DNA of 64,000 nucleotides, taken from positions 50,771,592 to 50,835,591 of the forward strand of contig CM054157.1 of the NCBI GenBank assembly GCA_028751875.1, read 5' to 3'. This DNA is from Rapana venosa (Eukaryota; Mollusca; Gastropoda; Neogastropoda; Muricidae). A model generated the notes under the pieces. The model made no database searches and was not told the origin of the DNA. It saw nothing but the letters and a program-made list of their open reading frames with translations. Both the position numbers and the translations under genes were made by a program. Position 1 is the first letter of the stretch. Every line of letters starts with the position of its first letter. Shown here in pieces: positions 60,537-64,000 of the stretch.

Positions 60537-60596
60537 TATAACTAAAATACATCTGATAATCACCACTTAGATAAGAAAATTTTGCACCAATAGGAA

Positions 60597-61140
60597 ATGT
60601 TTGGAGATTTGGCCCTCCTCTGCAATTATAGATGGTCCAAATATTTTTGGCCCTCCTCTGCAACTACAGCTGGTCCAAAGAGATTGGCCCTCCTCTGCAA
60701 CTACAGCTGGTCCAAAGAGATTTGGCCCTCCTCTGCAACTACAGCTGGTCCAAAGAGATTGGCCCTCCTCTGCAACTACAGCTGGTCCAAAGAGATTGAC
60801 CCTCCTCTGCAACTACAGCTGGTCCAAAGAGATTTGGCCCTCCTCTGCAACTACAGCTGGTCCAAAGAGATTTGGCCCTCCATGCAAACTATAGATGGTC
60901 CAAAGAGATTTGGCCCTCCTCTGCAAACTATAGATGGTCCAAAGAGATTTGGCCCTCCTATGCAAACTATAGATGGTCCAAAGAGATTTGGCCCTCCTCT
61001 GCAAACTATAGATGGTCCAAAGAGATTTGGCCCTCCTCTGCAACATGGTCCTAACATTTTAGTCACTTCTTGAATCATAGTTCCGTTGTGCCCTCCTCTG
61101 CAAACTAAGATGGTCCAAGAGATTTGGCCCTCCTCTGCAA
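60597..61140. repeat. 37-38 bp minisatellite, about 14 units, two subtypes
   Basis: Units read TTGGCCCTCCTCTGCAA, then either CTACAGCTGG (left half) or CTATAGATGG (right half), then TCCAAAGAGA. Decayed units run to about 61140. The open frames across it are repeat translations. Confidence 0.93.
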
Positions 61141-61715
61141 CTGTCCATTACATATTAGAGTCATCTTGTCATCTTTATTCAGCCTAAGAGTGATTGTCAG
61201 ACCTGCTGATCACAAGATGTCAAGAACCTGAGCCTCAACTGTCCAACACATAATAATATAGATCACTTTCAAGTATTCCAGGATTTGTCATCTGCAACCA
61301 TCCACCGAGTCTAAGGAGGATTTGTACCAGGTCCTTGTTAAAATATAGTCAAACATCTTGCATGTTAAAAACCCTTCCCTACATCATAATCAGAGATAGT
61401 ATGCTCATGGGTTCCATGGAACGTTAAACTTATACCATACCGCTGCACATAGATCTGAGTGTAATAAACAGCCTTGGTGCATTCCCTATAGAACATTAGC
61501 ATGTAAACAACCTTCCCTACTTCAGGAGTAGGCATGTCCATGGACGTGATAAACTTACAAATAATCATCATAGGCACGATTAAAAGCCGTAGTCTTAAGT
61601 CCCTATTCATAAAAAAACACAACACAATAACAGCACCTATCATTCCTCAGCTCCATCGCTGGATATACACAACCAAGTCACACTACCACAGCCTTCAGCG
61701 CATTGGTGCAGCCAC

Positions 61716-61799
61716 ACACCAACACAACCAACACACACACACCACCACACACACCACACACACACACACACACACCACACACAACACACACACACACAA

Positions 61800-61830
<31 letters not shown>

Positions 61831-61853
61831 CCACACACACACACACACCACAC

Positions 61854-61884
<31 letters not shown>

Positions 61885-61931
61885 CACCACACACACACAC
61901 CACACCACACACACACACACACAACACCACA

Positions 61932-61962
<31 letters not shown>

Positions 61963-62018
61963 CACACCACACACACACACCACACACAACACACACACAC
62001 ACCAACACACACACCACA

Positions 62019-62079
<61 letters not shown>

Positions 62080-62149
62080 ACACACACACCACACCACACA
62101 CACACACACCACACACACACACACACCACACACCCCACACACCACCACA

Positions 62150-62180
<31 letters not shown>

Positions 62181-62242
62181 CCACACCACACACACCACCA
62201 CACACACCACAACACACACACCACACACACACCACACACACA

Positions 62243-62284
<42 letters not shown>
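61716..62284. repeat. (CA)n array with CC interruptions, about 570 bp
   Basis: CACACACCACAC units are present throughout. All long frames here (Thr-His or Cys-Val) are repeat translations. Confidence 0.95.
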
Positions 62285-62285
<1 letters not shown>

Positions 62286-62292
62286 ATCCTTA

Positions 62293-62757
62293 ACTATGAA
62301 AACAAAACTCATAAGAAGACGTATTGTAAATTTCGCACAAACTGTCACAATTAAATGATAGAGAAAGGGACGCACCAAAATATATCTAGAGAGGACAGAA
62401 AATGTAGATATTGTAAAAAGATAGAAGATGAATTTCATTTACTGGATGAATGTATCTCATATGATGAACTCAGAAACAATTTGTTATTAAAAATTACAAC
62501 CAAAGACAAAAAACGTAACATTTGTATAGATAAATTAAGTGACATAATCACAGTTGATATCTATAAAGCAGACATAAAAAAATATGCGTATGAATGTTTT
62601 AAGAAAAGAGAAAATGAGAAGTAAAATGCAACATGCTTTAGTGTACATCATTTTGAGCCAAAAAGATGATTATTACTGATGTTTGCTTGTTTTGTTGTTG
62701 TGTCAAATAAGTCTACTTGACTTAAATAGCAATAAAATATTCTGAATCTGAATCACA
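62293..62757 (+). pseudogene. LINE C-terminal fragment, sister of the copy at 23.0 kb
   Basis: This copy shares MIEKGTHQNISREDRKCRYC and KKIEDEFHLLDECISYDELR with the copy at 23.0 kb and runs to a stop at 62622-62624. It ends with the same tail (AATAAAATATTCTGAATCTG). A 5-bp insertion near 62325 breaks the frame relative to the sister. The 5' end is truncated directly against a (CA)n array. It lies inside a septin intron. Confidence 0.7.
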
Positions 62758-62974
62758 CAACACACACTTCACCATTAATATCATCAGGCTTTACATCCCT
62801 AAGTCTGTGACCATGCCTGTTTCAGGTCTCACAACTTCCCATCACTGCTTCACAAGGACACCTGGGTTACCGTTCTTTCTCAGTGATGCCAAAATTTGTC
62901 AGTGGCGCTATTTTTAGACACATCTGTTTGTTGTAGAATGCAAGTTATCAGCTGCATATTTTAAACAAAGAAAG

Positions 62975-63082
62975 AGAGGAGGGGGTGAGTGGAGGAGGAG
63001 GAGGAGGAGGAGGAGGAGGAGGAGAAGAAGAAGAAGAAGAAGAAGACAAGAAAAAGAAGAAGAGGATGAAAAGAAGAAGATT
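62975..63082 (+). repeat. (GGA)n/(GAA)n tract
   Basis: About 12 GGA units are followed by GAA units. Confidence 0.9.
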
Positions 63083-63865
63083 CAGTTGTGTGTCAAACTT
63101 CATTCCTCATCATCTTCTAACAATTAAAGACTGCATGTATTTACTTTTCCGATAACATTTTCCCCACTAAGTATGTGTTAGACAGGGGTGGCATATTAAA
63201 ACGAATCCTTTCTGCTGCAACTACATCATGATTGCAATTGCATCACAAATGTCCCTGTATCCATTCCTACATCACCAAACAATTGTTAACATATCATAAC
63301 CCTTCCCATCACTCTGTCATCAAAATAATCAGTTCCTACCATTCACACCTCCACATTTCGTACTGAATTGTGTATAGTAACCAGTATAGTAATGTTCTAT
63401 ATGCCCAATTTGCCATTAACAATTTACAATGCAGCTAAAAAGTCATATACTGCTGCTAATGCAACTAAACTGACGTAATAACTATTTCTGCAAGTACTGT
63501 TAACGTACTTGCAATTTTTGTTACCGCTACCACCTCTCCTGGCACAAATGCGTTTTTGTTACTGCTGCTAACGCTACTATTGTTGTTTCTACAGTTTTGA
63601 TACTATATTATTGTAGATGCTGTTATTACTAAACCAACAAACCTCTACTAGTTGTTACTGCTGCTATTACTACTACAGTCTATTACTACCAGCATTCTAA
63701 TGCATCTACTACTACCGCTACATCTACTACTACTACTTCAACTACAACTACTACCACTACTACCTCCACTTCTTCCATATATACTACTACATGTACTTCA
63801 ACTAGCAGAACAGAAACACAAGCAGAAGAAAAAAGCGAGGAGAAGAATGCAGTCAGAAGACATAC

Positions 63866-63917
63866 CTGATCAGCATCTGCCGCAACCTGATAAAGTCACA
63901 GTGACTGGGATTGTCCA
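63866..63917 (-). CDS. septin (SEPT2 group), internal exon near the end of the GTPase region (partial gene)
   Basis: This 52-bp exon is bounded on the minus strand by a TTGCAG acceptor and a GTATGT donor. It reads (V)DNPSHCDFIRLRQMLIR, which matches the septin-specific block E-N-P-x-H-x-D-F-x-x-L-R-x-M-L-I-R at the end of the septin-unique element, just before the THMQDL helix. Septins are GTP-binding proteins that form filaments at the cortex and cleavage furrow. The exon begins with the last two bases of a Val codon and ends two bases into an Arg codon. Upstream exons, including the GTPase domain, lie beyond 64 kb. The next expected exon (THMQDL...HYEN) was not found in the window. Confidence 0.85.
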
Positions 63918-63931
63918 CTGCAACACAAACG

Positions 63932-63999
63932 TCCAATGCTTCATGTAGTCAACCACACACTCTCATCCTGTCAAGACATCCAATGCTTCATGTAGTCAG
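63932..63999. repeat. 48-bp tandem repeat at the window edge
   Basis: TCCAATGCTTCATGTAGTCA occurs at 63932-63951 and 63980-63999, just upstream (in transcription) of the septin acceptor at 63918. The array may continue beyond the window. Confidence 0.8.
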
Positions 64000-64000
64000 C

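Noticed and set aside
60597..61073. 158-residue repeat frame with FGPPLQTIDGPKR units
   Set aside because: It is a minisatellite translation. Unit-length changes of one base would break any selected frame.
61534..62358. 274-residue His/Thr frame, and Cys/Val frames on the other strand
   Set aside because: These are translations of the (CA)n array. There is no start context, domain or splice structure.

Overview
The window looks like nuclear DNA from a marine mollusc, most likely a gastropod. The evidence is two intron-rich metazoan genes with introns of 1 to 21 kb, a very high load of (TG)n, (TA)n, (GA)n and poly(C)/poly(G) repeats, several tRNA-derived SINE families of the kind seen in snails, and RTE-, RNase H- and Rex/CR1-type LINE fragments. 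Nothing prokaryotic or viral was seen. The species assignment is inference.

Two host genes are visible, both on the minus strand. The first is the N-terminal part of an SRRM2/CWC21 spliceosome protein. Its start-codon exon (36430-36688) and next coding exon (15554-15664) join in phase across a 20.8 kb intron, and a possible untranslated first exon and promoter lie near 44.24-44.35 kb. Its later exons would lie below position 1. The second is the C-terminal end of a septin of the SEPT2 group: exons 63866-63917, 57936-58014 and 56688-56762 (stop codon), with the rest beyond the right edge. One septin exon of about 65-70 bp, expected between 58.0 and 63.9 kb, was not found. About 12 kb of repeat-rich intergenic DNA separates the septin 3' end from the SRRM2 promoter region.

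Most of the rest is transposable elements and tandem repeats. Region by region: 0-15.5 kb is SRRM2 intron or downstream DNA full of microsatellites, SINE copies and a pyrimidine-rich tract. 16.3-18.4 kb holds a decayed RTE LINE with an apparently inverted 5' end. 20-24.6 kb holds SINEs, a 35-bp-arm palindrome and a LINE C-terminal fragment. 26.1-27.6 kb is a 33-bp minisatellite. 31.36-34.85 kb is a hAT-like DNA transposon with an 8-bp target duplication. 39.6-43.35 kb is a Rex/CR1-like LINE 3' end with a nearly complete RTE LINE inserted next to it. 45.4-46.35 kb is an RNase H LINE fragment. 52.6-53.9 kb is a second RTE copy. 58.04-59.5 kb is a LINE tail with an intact-looking RNase H domain inside a septin intron. 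60.26-60.54 kb is a small chimeric tRNA/5S-rRNA SINE with a perfect 14-bp target duplication. 60.6-61.14 kb is a 37-38 bp minisatellite. 61.7-62.3 kb is a (CA)n array.

Most long open reading frames here are translations of repeats and are not genes. I see no operon-like or defence-like system. The most unusual items are the tRNA/5S chimeric SINE and its possible LINE partner, the well-delimited hAT-like element, the tandem duplication that copies an SRRM2 splice acceptor, and the abundance of very long poly(C)/poly(G) runs.
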